44,012 nucleotides of DNA, from NCBI GenBank assembly GCA_937139335.1, contig CAKZPN010000005.1:1-44012 (forward strand). Reading direction: 5' to 3'. The position numbers were made by a program, and so were the translations under genes. The notes under the pieces were generated by a model. That model was not told the origin of the DNA. It saw nothing but the letters and a program-made list of their open reading frames with translations, and made no database searches. This DNA comes from an uncultured Roseicyclus sp. GTDB taxonomy: Bacteria; Pseudomonadota; Alphaproteobacteria; Rhodobacterales; Rhodobacteraceae. Positions 36,834-44,012 of this stretch are shown piece after piece (within the stretch, counting starts at the first letter, position 1; each line of letters opens with the position of its first letter).

Positions 36834-37603
36834 GCGGGGTTCGCGTCACCGTTGCGTCCGTACAGGGCTCCGCCCCGCGCGAGGAAGGCGCGGCGATGCT
36901 GGTCAGCGCGGGCGGCATCGAGGGGACCATCGGCGGCGGCGCGCTGGAGTGGGAGGCGATGCGCATCGCGCGGCAGATGCTGGCCGACGGGCGGGACTAC
37001 GCGGAGCGGAAGATGCCGCTGGGGCCTGCCCTGGGGCAATGCTGCGGCGGGGCGGTGGTGCTGCGCTTCGAGGCGGCGGAGGCGCTGGAGCGGTCGGACG
37101 GGGCGGCGCTCTGGGTCTGGGGTGCGGGGCATGTCGGACGGGCGGTCGTGGCGGTGATGGCCCCCCTGCCCGCGGTGGCGATCACCTGGGTGGACACGGG
37201 CGCGACGCGGTTTCCCGAGGACCTGCCGGCAGGGGTGGAGATTGTCACCGCCGCCGACATGCCGCGGCTGATGGCACACGCGCCGGTGCATGCGCATCAC
37301 ATGATCCTGACCTATTCGCACGACATCGACCTCGCGCTCTGCCACGCCGCGCTCACCCGCGGCTTCGCCAGTTGCGGGCTCATCGGGTCGGCGACGAAAT
37401 GGGCGCGGTTCCGGGCGCGGCTTGGCCAACTGGGCCATTCGGATGCCGAAATTTCGCGCATCGCCTGCCCGATCGGGGACCCTGCGCTGGGCAAACACCC
37501 GCAAAGCATTGCCGTAGGGGTCGCCGGGCGGCTACTGAAAGAGCATCTGCACAAGGAATCGGCAACAAAGCCGGTCCACCGGGGGAAAGCGACACGCACG
37601 TGA
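36830..37603 (+). CDS. xdhC: Xanthine dehydrogenase accessory protein XdhC
   Basis: XdhC delivers and sulfurates the molybdenum cofactor for XdhB. The 257-residue protein starts with VTVASVQGSAPREEGAAMLV, has EGTIGGGALEWEAMRIA, LGPALGQCCGGAVVLRFE with the paired Cys, a Rossmann-type LWVWGAGHVGRAVV, and FASCGLIGSATKWARFRARL with GKHPQSIAVGVAGRLL at the end. The N-terminus seems slightly shorter than in related proteins, since the conserved block begins at residue 4. Its stop overlaps the GTG of the next ABC ATPase gene. Confidence 0.94.
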   Translation: MSGVRVTVASVQGSAPREEGAAMLVSAGGIEGTIGGGALEWEAMRIARQMLADGRDYAERKMPLGPALGQCCGGAVVLRFEAAEALERSDGAALWVWGAGHVGRAVVAVMAPLPAVAITWVDTGATRFPEDLPAGVEIVTAADMPRLMAHAPVHAHHMILTYSHDIDLALCHAALTRGFASCGLIGSATKWARFRARLGQLGHSDAEISRIACPIGDPALGKHPQSIAVGVAGRLLKEHLHKESATKPVHRGKATRT

Positions 37604-39114
37604 CGGCGCTGCTCGACATCGAGGGGCTGACCAAGGCCTATCCGGGCGTCGTCGCGAATGACGATGTCTCGTTCAGCATTCAACCGGGCGAGGTTCACGC
37701 GCTCCTGGGCGAGAACGGCGCGGGCAAGTCGACGCTGGTCAAGATGATCTACGGGCTGGTGAAGCCCGATCGCGGCGCGATGCGGCTGGGCGGGGCGCCC
37801 TACGCGCCGGCAGAGCCGCGGGCGGCGCGCGGCGCCGGCGTGGCGATGGTGTTCCAGCATTTCAGCCTGTTCGAGGCGCTGAACGTGGCCGAGAACATCG
37901 CGCTCGGAATGGAAAACCCGCCGAAGCCCCGCGACCTCGCCGCGCGCATCCGCGAGGTGTCCGAGACCTACGGCCTGCCGCTCGACCCGTTCCGGCTGGT
38001 GGGTGATCTGAGCGCCGGGGAGCGGCAGAGGGTCGAGATCATCCGCTGCCTGCTGCAAGATCCGAAGCTCCTGATCATGGACGAACCGACTTCGGTGCTG
38101 ACGCCGCAGGAGGTGGAGATCCTGTTCCACACGCTGCGCAAGCTGAGCGCCGAGGGCACCGCGATCCTCTACATCTCGCACAAGCTGGAGGAGATCCGGG
38201 TGCTCTGCGACGCCGCCACGATCCTGCGGCTGGGCAAGAAGGTGGGCGAATGCACGCCGCGCGACGTCAGTGCCGCGCACATGGCCGAGTTGATGGTGGG
38301 CAAGACGCTGAGCGTGCCCGCGCGCGACGATCACGAGCCGGACGAGGTGCTGCTGGAGGTCAGGGGCCTCAGCGTCGCGCCGGCCTCGCCCTTCGGCACG
38401 CCGCTGCGCGATGTGCGGTTCGAGGTGCGGGCGGGCGAGGTGCTGGGCATCGGCGGGGTCGCGGGCAACGGGCAGGACGAGCTCTTGGCGGTGCTGTCGG
38501 GCGAGACGCCGGTGGTGGCGGACGCGGTGACGCTGGAGGGAAAGCCGGTCGGCGCGCTGGGGCCGAACGAGCGGCGGGCGCTTGGCCTGCTCTGCGCGCC
38601 AGAAGAACGCCTCGGCCATGCGGCCGCCCCTGACATGAGCCTGACGGAAAACGCGCTGCTGACCGGGCGGCTCAGGCAGGGGCTGGATCGGCGCGGCTTT
38701 GTCGACTGGGGCAAGACGCGCGGCTTTGCCGAGCGGGTGATCGACCGCTTCGACGTGCGCACGCCGGGGCCGGGCGTGGCGGCGCGCGCTCTGTCGGGGG
38801 GCAACCTGCAGAAATTCGTCATCGGGCGGGAGATCTTGCAGGATCCGACCGTGCTGGTGGTGAACCAGCCGACCTGGGGCGTGGACGCCAGCGCCGCCGC
38901 GGCGATCCGGCAGGCGCTGCTTGACCTCGCCCAGAATGGCGCAGCGGTGATCGTCATTTCGCAAGACCTCGACGAGCTGGTGGAAATCTCCGACCGGTTC
39001 TGCGCGCTGAACGAGGGACGCTTGAGCGAACCGCGCCCGGCCCGCGGACTCGGCATGGAAGAGATCGGCCTGATGCTGGGCGGTGCGCATGGCATGCACG
39101 AGGCCGCGCAGTGA
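37600..39114 (+). CDS. ABC transporter ATP-binding protein, purine/nucleoside (BMP-type) uptake
   Basis: This is a 504-residue fusion of two ATPase domains, as in RbsA/NupA-type importers. The first has an intact Walker A (GENGAGKSTL), signature (LSAGERQRVEI) and Walker B (LLIMDEPTS). The second has a degenerate Walker A (GVAGNGQDEL), signature LSGGNLQKFVI and VVNQPTWGVDAS, as usual for the family. The start is the GTG at 37600, sharing GTGA with the xdhC stop. Given xanthine dehydrogenase upstream and a BMP-type binding protein downstream, import of purines or nucleosides is the best guess. Confidence 0.93.
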   Translation: MTALLDIEGLTKAYPGVVANDDVSFSIQPGEVHALLGENGAGKSTLVKMIYGLVKPDRGAMRLGGAPYAPAEPRAARGAGVAMVFQHFSLFEALNVAENIALGMENPPKPRDLAARIREVSETYGLPLDPFRLVGDLSAGERQRVEIIRCLLQDPKLLIMDEPTSVLTPQEVEILFHTLRKLSAEGTAILYISHKLEEIRVLCDAATILRLGKKVGECTPRDVSAAHMAELMVGKTLSVPARDDHEPDEVLLEVRGLSVAPASPFGTPLRDVRFEVRAGEVLGIGGVAGNGQDELLAVLSGETPVVADAVTLEGKPVGALGPNERRALGLLCAPEERLGHAAAPDMSLTENALLTGRLRQGLDRRGFVDWGKTRGFAERVIDRFDVRTPGPGVAARALSGGNLQKFVIGREILQDPTVLVVNQPTWGVDASAAAAIRQALLDLAQNGAAVIVISQDLDELVEISDRFCALNEGRLSEPRPARGLGMEEIGLMLGGAHGMHEAAQ

Positions 39115-40196
39115 TCGCGCTGGAGAAACGCGCGCAGCCCTCGCGCGCCTGGGTCGTCGGCGGGCCGGTTCTGGCCGTGGTGCTGACGATGCTGGCGGGC
39201 GGGCTGATGTTCGCGGCGCTCGGCACCGACCCGGTCGAGGCGATCCGCATCATCTTCTGGGACCCGCTGTTCAGCGAGCGTTTCGCGGCCTATTCGCGCC
39301 CGCAACTGCTGGTTAAGGCCGGCCCGCTGATCCTGATCGCCATTGGCCTCTCGATGGGGTTCAAGGCCGGGATCTGGAACATCGGCGCCGAGGGGCAATA
39401 CATCCTCGGCGCGATCTGCGGCGCGGCCTTCGGGCTGGCCTTCTACCCGTCGGAAAGCCCGCTGATCTTTCCGGGCATGGTGCTGGCGGGCATCGCGGGC
39501 GGCGTGCTCTGGGCGATGATCCCGGCGCTGCTGAAGGTCTATGCGCGCACCAACGAGATCCTCGTCTCGCTCCTTCTGGTCTATGTCGCCGAGGCGATGC
39601 TGGCCTCGGCCGCGACGGGCTGGCTGCGCAACCCCGAGGGCTCGGGCTTTCCGGGCTCGCGCAACCTCGCCCGCCATGCCGGAACCGCCAACCTGGAACT
39701 GATCGCGGGCACGGGCATGCACTGGGGCGTGCTGGCGGCCTTCATCGCGGTGATCGCGGCCTATGTCGTGATGACGCGGCACGTGCTGGGCTACCAGATC
39801 CGGCTGGCGGGCCAGGCGCCGCGCGCCGCCCGCTTCGGCGGCGTGAATCCGGCGCGACTGGTGATCCTGTGTCTCGGTGTCTCGGGCGCATTGGCCGGCG
39901 CCGCCGGACTGTTCGAGGTTTCGGGACCGGCCGCGCGCATCTCCATCGACTTCAACGTGGGCTACGGCTTCACCGCGATCATCGTCGCCTTCCTTGGTCG
40001 GCTGAACCCCATCGGCATCCTGCTGGCGGGGTTGCTGATGGCGCTTACCTTCATCGGCGGGGAACTGGCGCAACTGATGCTGGGCGTGCCCGCGCCCGCG
40101 ATCCAGGCGTTCCAGGGGATGCTGCTGTTCTTCCTTCTGGCGCTCGACCTCATGGCCAACTACCGCATCCGGCTGAAGCGCGAGGGCATGGCATGA
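39111..40196 (+). CDS. ABC transporter permease (BMP/nucleoside-type), subunit 1
   Basis: This 361-residue inner membrane protein of the BPD_transp_2 family has about eight to ten hydrophobic segments, with the family motif NIGAEGQYILGAICG after the first helices and LLSLLLVYVAE-like sequence (ILVSLLLVYVAEAM) in the middle. The GTG start overlaps the ATPase stop as GTGA, and the stop overlaps the second permease as ATGA. It should form the heterodimeric channel with the next gene product. Confidence 0.92.
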   Translation: MIALEKRAQPSRAWVVGGPVLAVVLTMLAGGLMFAALGTDPVEAIRIIFWDPLFSERFAAYSRPQLLVKAGPLILIAIGLSMGFKAGIWNIGAEGQYILGAICGAAFGLAFYPSESPLIFPGMVLAGIAGGVLWAMIPALLKVYARTNEILVSLLLVYVAEAMLASAATGWLRNPEGSGFPGSRNLARHAGTANLELIAGTGMHWGVLAAFIAVIAAYVVMTRHVLGYQIRLAGQAPRAARFGGVNPARLVILCLGVSGALAGAAGLFEVSGPAARISIDFNVGYGFTAIIVAFLGRLNPIGILLAGLLMALTFIGGELAQLMLGVPAPAIQAFQGMLLFFLLALDLMANYRIRLKREGMA

Positions 40197-41116
40197 TCAT
40201 CGACCCCGTCACCCTCATCGTGGCGCTCATCACCGTCTCCACCCCGGTCCTGCTGGCGGCCATCGGCGAGTTGGTGGTCGAGAAATCGGGCGTGCTGAAC
40301 CTCGGCGTCGAGGGGATGATGATCATGGGGGCCGTCTGCGGCTTCATCGTTGCGCATCAGAGCGGCTCGACAGTGCTTGCCTTTGCGGCGGGCATGGGTG
40401 GGGGGATGGCTCTGGCGTTGCTCTTCGCCGTTCTCACGCAACTCCTGATGGCGAACCAGGTCGCTTCGGGGCTGGCGCTGACGCTCTTCGGGCTGGGCCT
40501 CGCGGCGCTGCTGGGCGTCGGCTACTCGGGCCTGCCGGTGCCGACGGTCGGCCGCCCCTTCCCGGACGCGCTGCAGGACTTGCCAGTCGCGGGCCCGATC
40601 CTGTTCTCGCATTCGGCGCTGATCTACGTGTCGATCCTGCTGGTCGCCGCGGTCTGGTACGTGCTGGCGCGCACGCGGATCGGGCTGGTGATCCGGGCTG
40701 TGGGCGAAAACCACGATGCAGCCCATGCGCTGGGCTACAAGGTGGTGCGCATCCGCTTTGCCACCATCCTCTTCGGCGGCGCCTGCGCGGGGCTCGGCGG
40801 CGCCTTCCTGTCGGTGATCCGGGTGCAGAACTGGTTCGAGGGGATGACCGCCGGCGCCGGCTGGATCGCGCTGGCGCTGGTCGTCTTCGCGTCGTGGAAA
40901 CCCTGGCGCGTGCTGCTGGGCGCCTGGCTCTTCGGCGGGATCGCAGCGCTGCAACTGCGCCTGCAGGCGGCCGAGGTGGGCGTGCCGGTCGCGCTGCTCG
41001 ACGCCTCGCCCTATCTCGTCACCATAATCGTCCTCGTCATCATTTCGTCCGACCGCACCCGCGCCGCGTTGAGCGCCCCGGCAGCGCTCGGGCGGGTGTT
41101 CCACGCGTCGAGCTGA
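40193..41116 (+). CDS. ABC transporter permease (BMP/nucleoside-type), subunit 2
   Basis: This 307-residue membrane protein is paralogous to the preceding permease, with NLGVEGMMIMGAVCGFIVAH and GLVIRAVGENHDAAHALGYKV, the conserved cytoplasmic coupling segment of this family. The start at 40193 overlaps the upstream stop by four bases. It ends 8 bases before the potassium-channel gene. Confidence 0.92.
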   Translation: MIIDPVTLIVALITVSTPVLLAAIGELVVEKSGVLNLGVEGMMIMGAVCGFIVAHQSGSTVLAFAAGMGGGMALALLFAVLTQLLMANQVASGLALTLFGLGLAALLGVGYSGLPVPTVGRPFPDALQDLPVAGPILFSHSALIYVSILLVAAVWYVLARTRIGLVIRAVGENHDAAHALGYKVVRIRFATILFGGACAGLGGAFLSVIRVQNWFEGMTAGAGWIALALVVFASWKPWRVLLGAWLFGGIAALQLRLQAAEVGVPVALLDASPYLVTIIVLVIISSDRTRAALSAPAALGRVFHASS

Positions 41117-41124
41117 GGGGGCGG

Positions 41125-41922
41125 ATGCGGAAATCGGAGATCATCGAGATCCTCGAAGGCACGCATCCCCGCGTGGGCCGCGGCGTGGCGCTGGCGATCT
41201 ACGGGTTGATCATCGCCTCGGCGGTGGTGATCGCGCTGGAAACCATGCCGACCCTGCCGCCGGGCTGGCGCGCGGCCCTCGGCGTGGCCGAACTGGTGAT
41301 CATCGCCGCTTTCGCGGTGGAATACCTGACGCGGCTGGTCTGCTCGGCGCACCCGCTGCGCTACGCGCTCAGCTTCTGGGGCATCGTCGATTTCATCGCC
41401 ATCGTGCCCGCGATCGTGTTCCTCGTCCCCGACCTTGCCACCGTGCGCGCGCTCAGGCTGCTGCGACTGCTGCGGATCCTCAAGCTCTTCAAGGCCAATC
41501 GCGCGCTCGACCGGATCGCGCAGGCGGTGGGCAGCGTGAAGGCCGAGTTCACCATCTTCCTCTTCATCGCGATGATGGCGCTCTACTTCGCGGCGGTCGG
41601 CATCTACCATTTCGAGAACGAAGCCCAGCCCGAGGCGTTCAGCTCCATCCCGCAAAGCCTGTGGTGGGCGGTGGCGACGCTGACCACCGTGGGCTATGGT
41701 GATGTCTACCCGGTGACGGCGGGCGGGCGCATCTTCACCGGCGCGGTACTGCTGATCGGGATCGGCGTCATCGCCGTGCCCGCCGGCCTGATCACCGCGG
41801 CGCTGACCGCGGCCGGAACCAGCGACGACACGGCCCAGCCGCTCGATCCGGACCCAGACAAGCGCGCCGGAGGGTCCGGTGCGCAGACGGCAAACGACCC
41901 AACCAACACGGAGGATACCTGA
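41125..41922 (+). CDS. Voltage-gated-type potassium channel / ion transporter
   Basis: The 265-residue protein has six predicted membrane helices. Helix S4 carries regularly spaced Arg/Lys (RALRLLRLLRILKLFKANRA), a voltage-sensor pattern, and the pore has the selectivity filter TTVGYGD. A hydrophilic, Asp/Pro-rich C-terminal tail of ~35 residues follows S6; no RCK/TrkA domain is present. The gene starts 8 bases after the second permease (with a GGGGGCGG upstream) and its stop directly abuts the ATG of the BMP protein, so it is inside the transporter operon. A link to purine uptake is not established in any family I know. Confidence 0.9.
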   Translation: MRKSEIIEILEGTHPRVGRGVALAIYGLIIASAVVIALETMPTLPPGWRAALGVAELVIIAAFAVEYLTRLVCSAHPLRYALSFWGIVDFIAIVPAIVFLVPDLATVRALRLLRLLRILKLFKANRALDRIAQAVGSVKAEFTIFLFIAMMALYFAAVGIYHFENEAQPEAFSSIPQSLWWAVATLTTVGYGDVYPVTAGGRIFTGAVLLIGIGVIAVPAGLITAALTAAGTSDDTAQPLDPDPDKRAGGSGAQTANDPTNTEDT

Positions 41923-42351
41923 ATGAACCTATTGCCCAAACTTCTTGCCTCGGCGGCGCTGGCCGCGGGCCTCGCCCTGCCTGCCATGGCGCAGGACGAC
42001 CCGTTCCAGGTCGGCTTCATCTATGTCGGCTCGCCGGGCGACTACGGCTGGACCTATGAACACGACCAGGCCCGTTTGGCCGTGGAAGAGCATTTCGGCG
42101 ACTCGGTCGAAACCGTCTACCTCGAGAACGTGCCCGAAGGCGCCGATGCCGAACGTTCGATCACGCAGATGATCCTTGGCGGCGCGGACATGGTCTTCCT
42201 CGCCCATCGACATGCCGCCGGAAGACAGGATGGCGGCATGACGGTCGGTCCACGTCATTCTTGGGACGAGGCCGCCGGCGGTCCACTCCTGGATGCGCTT
42301 GGTATCACGCCGGAACAAGCCGAACAGATGCGGGAACAGATGAACAGCTAG
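41923..42351 (+). CDS. BMP family ABC substrate-binding protein, truncated at a junction (chimeric 3' end)
   Basis: The first ~92 residues are a periplasmic lipoprotein/Med-type basic membrane protein: signal peptide ending PAMAQ, then FQVGFIYVGSPGDYGWTYEHD and SITQMILGGADMVF, where normal BMP proteins continue with a TTSFGY-like segment. After MVF (about 42198) the sequence bears no relation to the family and the frame ends 50 codons later. Full BMP proteins have some 330-360 residues. It should be the binding component of the upstream ABC importer. The rest of the gene is missing from this window. The tail beyond the break is from block C and is not a real part of this protein. Confidence 0.8.
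   Translation: MNLLPKLLASAALAAGLALPAMAQDDPFQVGFIYVGSPGDYGWTYEHDQARLAVEEHFGDSVETVYLENVPEGADAERSITQMILGGADMVFLAHRHAAGRQDGGMTVGPRHSWDEAAGGPLLDALGITPEQAEQMREQMNS
42190..42210. other. Gene-splitting junction between block B and block C
   Basis: The BMP protein reading stops making sense after MVF at about 42198. Beyond it base composition falls and a different frame (PIDMPPEDRMAA, stop) gives what looks like the end of another gene. No repeat or insertion sequence is visible at the joint. It has the same character as the left joint near 1650. Confidence 0.75.
42238..42351 (+). CDS. Possible small ORF after the junction
   Basis: A 37-residue frame begins with ATG at 42238, overlapping a TGA in the frame that reads PIDMPPEDRMAA, which could be the end of a gene lost at the junction. 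The product would be acidic, with a helical segment LLDALGITPEQAEQMREQM. I do not recognise it. It shares its frame with the tail of the chimeric BMP ORF, so it may instead be only the 3' end of a longer block C gene. Confidence 0.3.
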   Translation: MTVGPRHSWDEAAGGPLLDALGITPEQAEQMREQMNS

Positions 42352-42360
42352 GTCGTTGGT

Positions 42361-42390
42361 GAGGCGCTACGGGTCTTCCGTTAGCGCCTC
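42361..42390. repeat. Hairpin overlapping the end of the small minus-strand gene
   Basis: gaggcgcta and tagcgcctc pair perfectly, with cgg/ccg continuing the stem inside around a short loop and one bulged base. The stop codon of the minus-strand gene lies inside the stem. There is no T-run on either side, so it is not a clear terminator. Confidence 0.5.
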
Positions 42391-42654
42391 AAGGCCTGGA
42401 ATCAGCTCCACTTTTTTCAGTAGGGCGGGGAGTGTTTTTGCACGAGCGACCGGACGACCTCGCTCGTCGGCTATGACAAAGCCGGTTTTTGACTTAGTGA
42501 GCGGGAACCGGCGCCAATGTGCGCGAGTCCTGAATATCCAGACTTGGTCAGGTTCGCTCCCTGAAGCGGCCCAGCCGGTCCACATGTGATCGGCTGGCAA
42601 TTCCCGCCAAAGACGGTCGATCTCGTCAATTTCGGAAGGCGTAAAACAGCCCAT
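42367..42654 (-). CDS. Conserved-looking hypothetical protein
   Basis: I do not recognise this 95-residue protein. Its sequence is protein-like: an acidic helical N-terminus (TPSEIDEIDRLWRELP), a central part with several Trp residues (DHMWTGWAASGSEPDQVWIF), and a C-terminal helix (RAKTLPALLKKVEL). No membrane segment or signal peptide. Its ATG overlaps that of the divergent EamA gene within a CCATGG palindrome, so at least one of the two starts may be slightly misplaced. The overlapping plus-strand frame looks like a shadow. Confidence 0.6.
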   Translation of the reverse strand: MGCFTPSEIDEIDRLWRELPADHMWTGWAASGSEPDQVWIFRTRAHWRRFPLTKSKTGFVIADERGRPVARAKTLPALLKKVELIPGLEALTEDP

Positions 42655-43588
42655 GGATTCTCGCCCCGATCAGTCTCAGCAGACAGACCTAGAGGTGGGG
42701 CCCGCACCGCGCAATATTGAAGGCGCGCTCTGGATGCTGGCCTCCGGGGCCACCTTCACCGTGTTCCTCACGCTTTCCAAGGTCCAGTCTGCAACCTTCG
42801 ATCCAGGCTTCCTTGCCTTCTGGCGCTCTGGCGTTGCGTTGATCGTCGTCATTCCGGTTATCCTGCAACAGGGCTGGAGTGTGATGAAAATTCACCAGCC
42901 GGGTCTTATCTTGCTGCGCAGCCTGTTCGGGACGCTTGGCTTTGCCCTCGGCTTCTATGCCGTGTCGGACGCGGTTGGCCTGCCGCTCTCCGAATTCAAT
43001 GCGATCAGTTTTTCCCGGGCCATGTTCGTCACCTTTCTCGCGGCCTTCATCCTGAAGGAACGGGTCGGTGTGCATCGTTGGGGCGCCACAATCGCCGGAT
43101 GTGTCGGGGTCATGATCATGATGCAGCCCCAACTCGGTATTAGTCTGGGCATGGTCCTCGCCGTATCGGCGGCGTTCTGCCTGGCTGGGGCGATCACACT
43201 CGTGAAATCTCTGACGCGCCTGCACAGGCCGGTGACCCTGTTAATCTGGGCAAACCTTCTGTCGTCGATCCTGTTATTGCCGCTCGCCATCCTGACGTGG
43301 CCGGACGTGGCGCCCTCTGTCATCGACTGGTCCTGGATCGGCCTGATGGGCGTATGCGGTGTGACCGGCCAGTACTTCTATATTCGCGGCATGAGCGTTG
43401 GTGATGCATCTTTCCTGTCGCCGATCGACTATATGCGTCTGCCGATGGCAGCACTGGTCGATTGGGGTCTGTTCCACATGCTGCCGGGTTTCTGGACCTG
43501 GGTGGGCACTGCAATCGTCATTGGAGCCACCCTGTACATCACAATCCGGGAACAGCGCCTGCGCCGGCTGGCCGCGCCGCCGCTCTAG
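42653..43588 (+). CDS. DMT superfamily (EamA) transporter
   Basis: The 311-residue membrane protein has ten hydrophobic segments in two EamA halves. The first begins near EGALWMLASGATFTVFLTLS, with the conserved AISFSRAMFVTFLAAFILKER at the end of that half; the second half begins near GMVLAVSAAFCLAGAITLV and includes SPIDYMRLPMAALVDWGLF. It probably exports a metabolite or amino acid; the substrate is unknown. Base composition is lower than in block B, and its stop lies one base from the stop of the convergent DsbB-type gene. Confidence 0.9.
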   Translation: MDSRPDQSQQTDLEVGPAPRNIEGALWMLASGATFTVFLTLSKVQSATFDPGFLAFWRSGVALIVVIPVILQQGWSVMKIHQPGLILLRSLFGTLGFALGFYAVSDAVGLPLSEFNAISFSRAMFVTFLAAFILKERVGVHRWGATIAGCVGVMIMMQPQLGISLGMVLAVSAAFCLAGAITLVKSLTRLHRPVTLLIWANLLSSILLLPLAILTWPDVAPSVIDWSWIGLMGVCGVTGQYFYIRGMSVGDASFLSPIDYMRLPMAALVDWGLFHMLPGFWTWVGTAIVIGATLYITIREQRLRRLAAPPL

Positions 43589-43589
43589 G

Positions 43590-44012
43590 TCAGGCGACTT
43601 CGGGTGAATGAACGGCGCCGCGGAACGTCGCGCCTGCCGCGATGAAGCTGAACAGCGCCATGATGGCAGAGACCACGCCATTCCAGCCCGCCATGGAAAG
43701 GCCGAGAATGTAGAAAGGCGCATCCGTGCAGGACGGCACATGCATCGGCTTGCTGAAGTCCTGAATCGCCATTGGATCGATCACCCCTTCACCGGAACAA
43801 CCATCTGGTGGCGGCAGCAGGCCCCACTCGACACCGGAATGGTAGAAGGCAACCACAACACCGACGACAAAGACGAGTCCGATCATCATGTTGAGTGCGA
43901 CCAGGAACCGGCGTTTCGGGATCCATCGCCAGAGCACAAGGCCCGTCAGCGTCATCGCGATCAGCGCCCAATAGACTTCCCGCTGCCGCAGGCAGAGTGG
44001 GCAGGGAGGCAG
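43590..44012 (-). CDS. dsbB: Disulfide bond formation protein B family (5' end outside window)
   Basis: The frame is open to the window edge, so the N-terminus is missing. From the edge the reading LPPCPLCLRQREVYWALIAM contains the first redox CxxC of DsbB (C-P-L-C), followed by a membrane helix, a second helix with NMMIGLVFVVGVVVAFYHSG, and the periplasmic loop with DGCSGEG and HVPSCTDAPF providing the second Cys pair. DsbB reoxidises DsbA with quinone in the inner membrane. About 141 residues are visible of roughly 160-170. Confidence 0.88.
   Translation of the reverse strand: MPPCPLCLRQREVYWALIAMTLTGLVLWRWIPKRRFLVALNMMIGLVFVVGVVVAFYHSGVEWGLLPPPDGCSGEGVIDPMAIQDFSKPMHVPSCTDAPFYILGLSMAGWNGVVSAIMALFSFIAAGATFRGAVHSPEVA

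Noticed and set aside
42356..42589. Plus-strand 77-codon ORF
   Set aside because: It overlaps a more protein-like minus-strand gene and has Ser/Arg-rich shadow composition.

Overview
The window is high-GC bacterial chromosomal DNA of Rhodobacterales type (Rhodobacteraceae or a close relative). The assignment rests on the compact ruvC-ruvA-ruvB ... ybgC-tolQ-tolR-tolA-tolB-pal-cpoB-tilS-ftsH order, homospermidine synthase, a B12-dependent ribonucleotide reductase, a short HisG paired with HisZ, a DUF1489 protein, a DUF1127 protein and GC-hairpin/TATTT repeats between genes. No phage, transposase, CRISPR array or classical mobile element is visible.

The sequence reads as three blocks. Block A (1 to about 1.65 kb) holds the 3' end of a biotin carboxylase and most of a carboxyltransferase-like gene. 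Block B (about 1.65 to 42.2 kb) is a coherent chromosomal stretch. Block C (about 42.2 kb to the end) has visibly lower GC and holds a small unknown gene, an EamA transporter and the start-proximal part of a DsbB-type protein. Both joints cut conserved genes: at the left one the carboxyltransferase runs head-on into the first ~70 codons of ftsH on the other strand, and at the right one a BMP-type substrate-binding protein breaks off after ~90 residues. Assembly or cloning chimerism is the simplest reading, but a real rearrangement cannot be excluded from sequence alone.

Layout of block B. 1.7-11.8 kb, minus strand: the ruvCAB and Tol-Pal cluster (Holliday-junction processing, envelope integrity, tRNA-Ile lysidinylation by TilS, stub of FtsH). 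12-17.5 kb: DUF1127 protein, small membrane protein, PrmA, an MFS transporter, homospermidine synthase and ribosomal protein S4. 17.6-22.3 kb: a Hint-domain protein, an LpxR-like lipid A deacylase, NrdJ, and an unusual tRNA-like gene. 22.4-27.9 kb: DUF1489 protein, an outer-membrane barrel protein, the translationally coupled hisS-hisZ-hisG set, and SlyX. 27.9-32.7 kb: a second MFS transporter and dnaE. 33.0-42.2 kb, plus strand: xdhA-xdhB-xdhC, a nucleoside/purine-type ABC transporter (one double ATPase, two permeases), a voltage-gated-type potassium channel and the truncated BMP protein, almost all joined by ATGA/GTGA overlaps. This looks like one purine uptake and oxidation operon.

The points most worth a second look are: a 110-nt tRNA-like gene with a hairpin of about 33 nt in its anticodon loop; an in-frame insertion in xdhB that carries the same repeat motif found between genes elsewhere in the window; a low-GC mosaic patch inside hisS; a potassium channel inside the purine operon; and the two gene-splitting joints.
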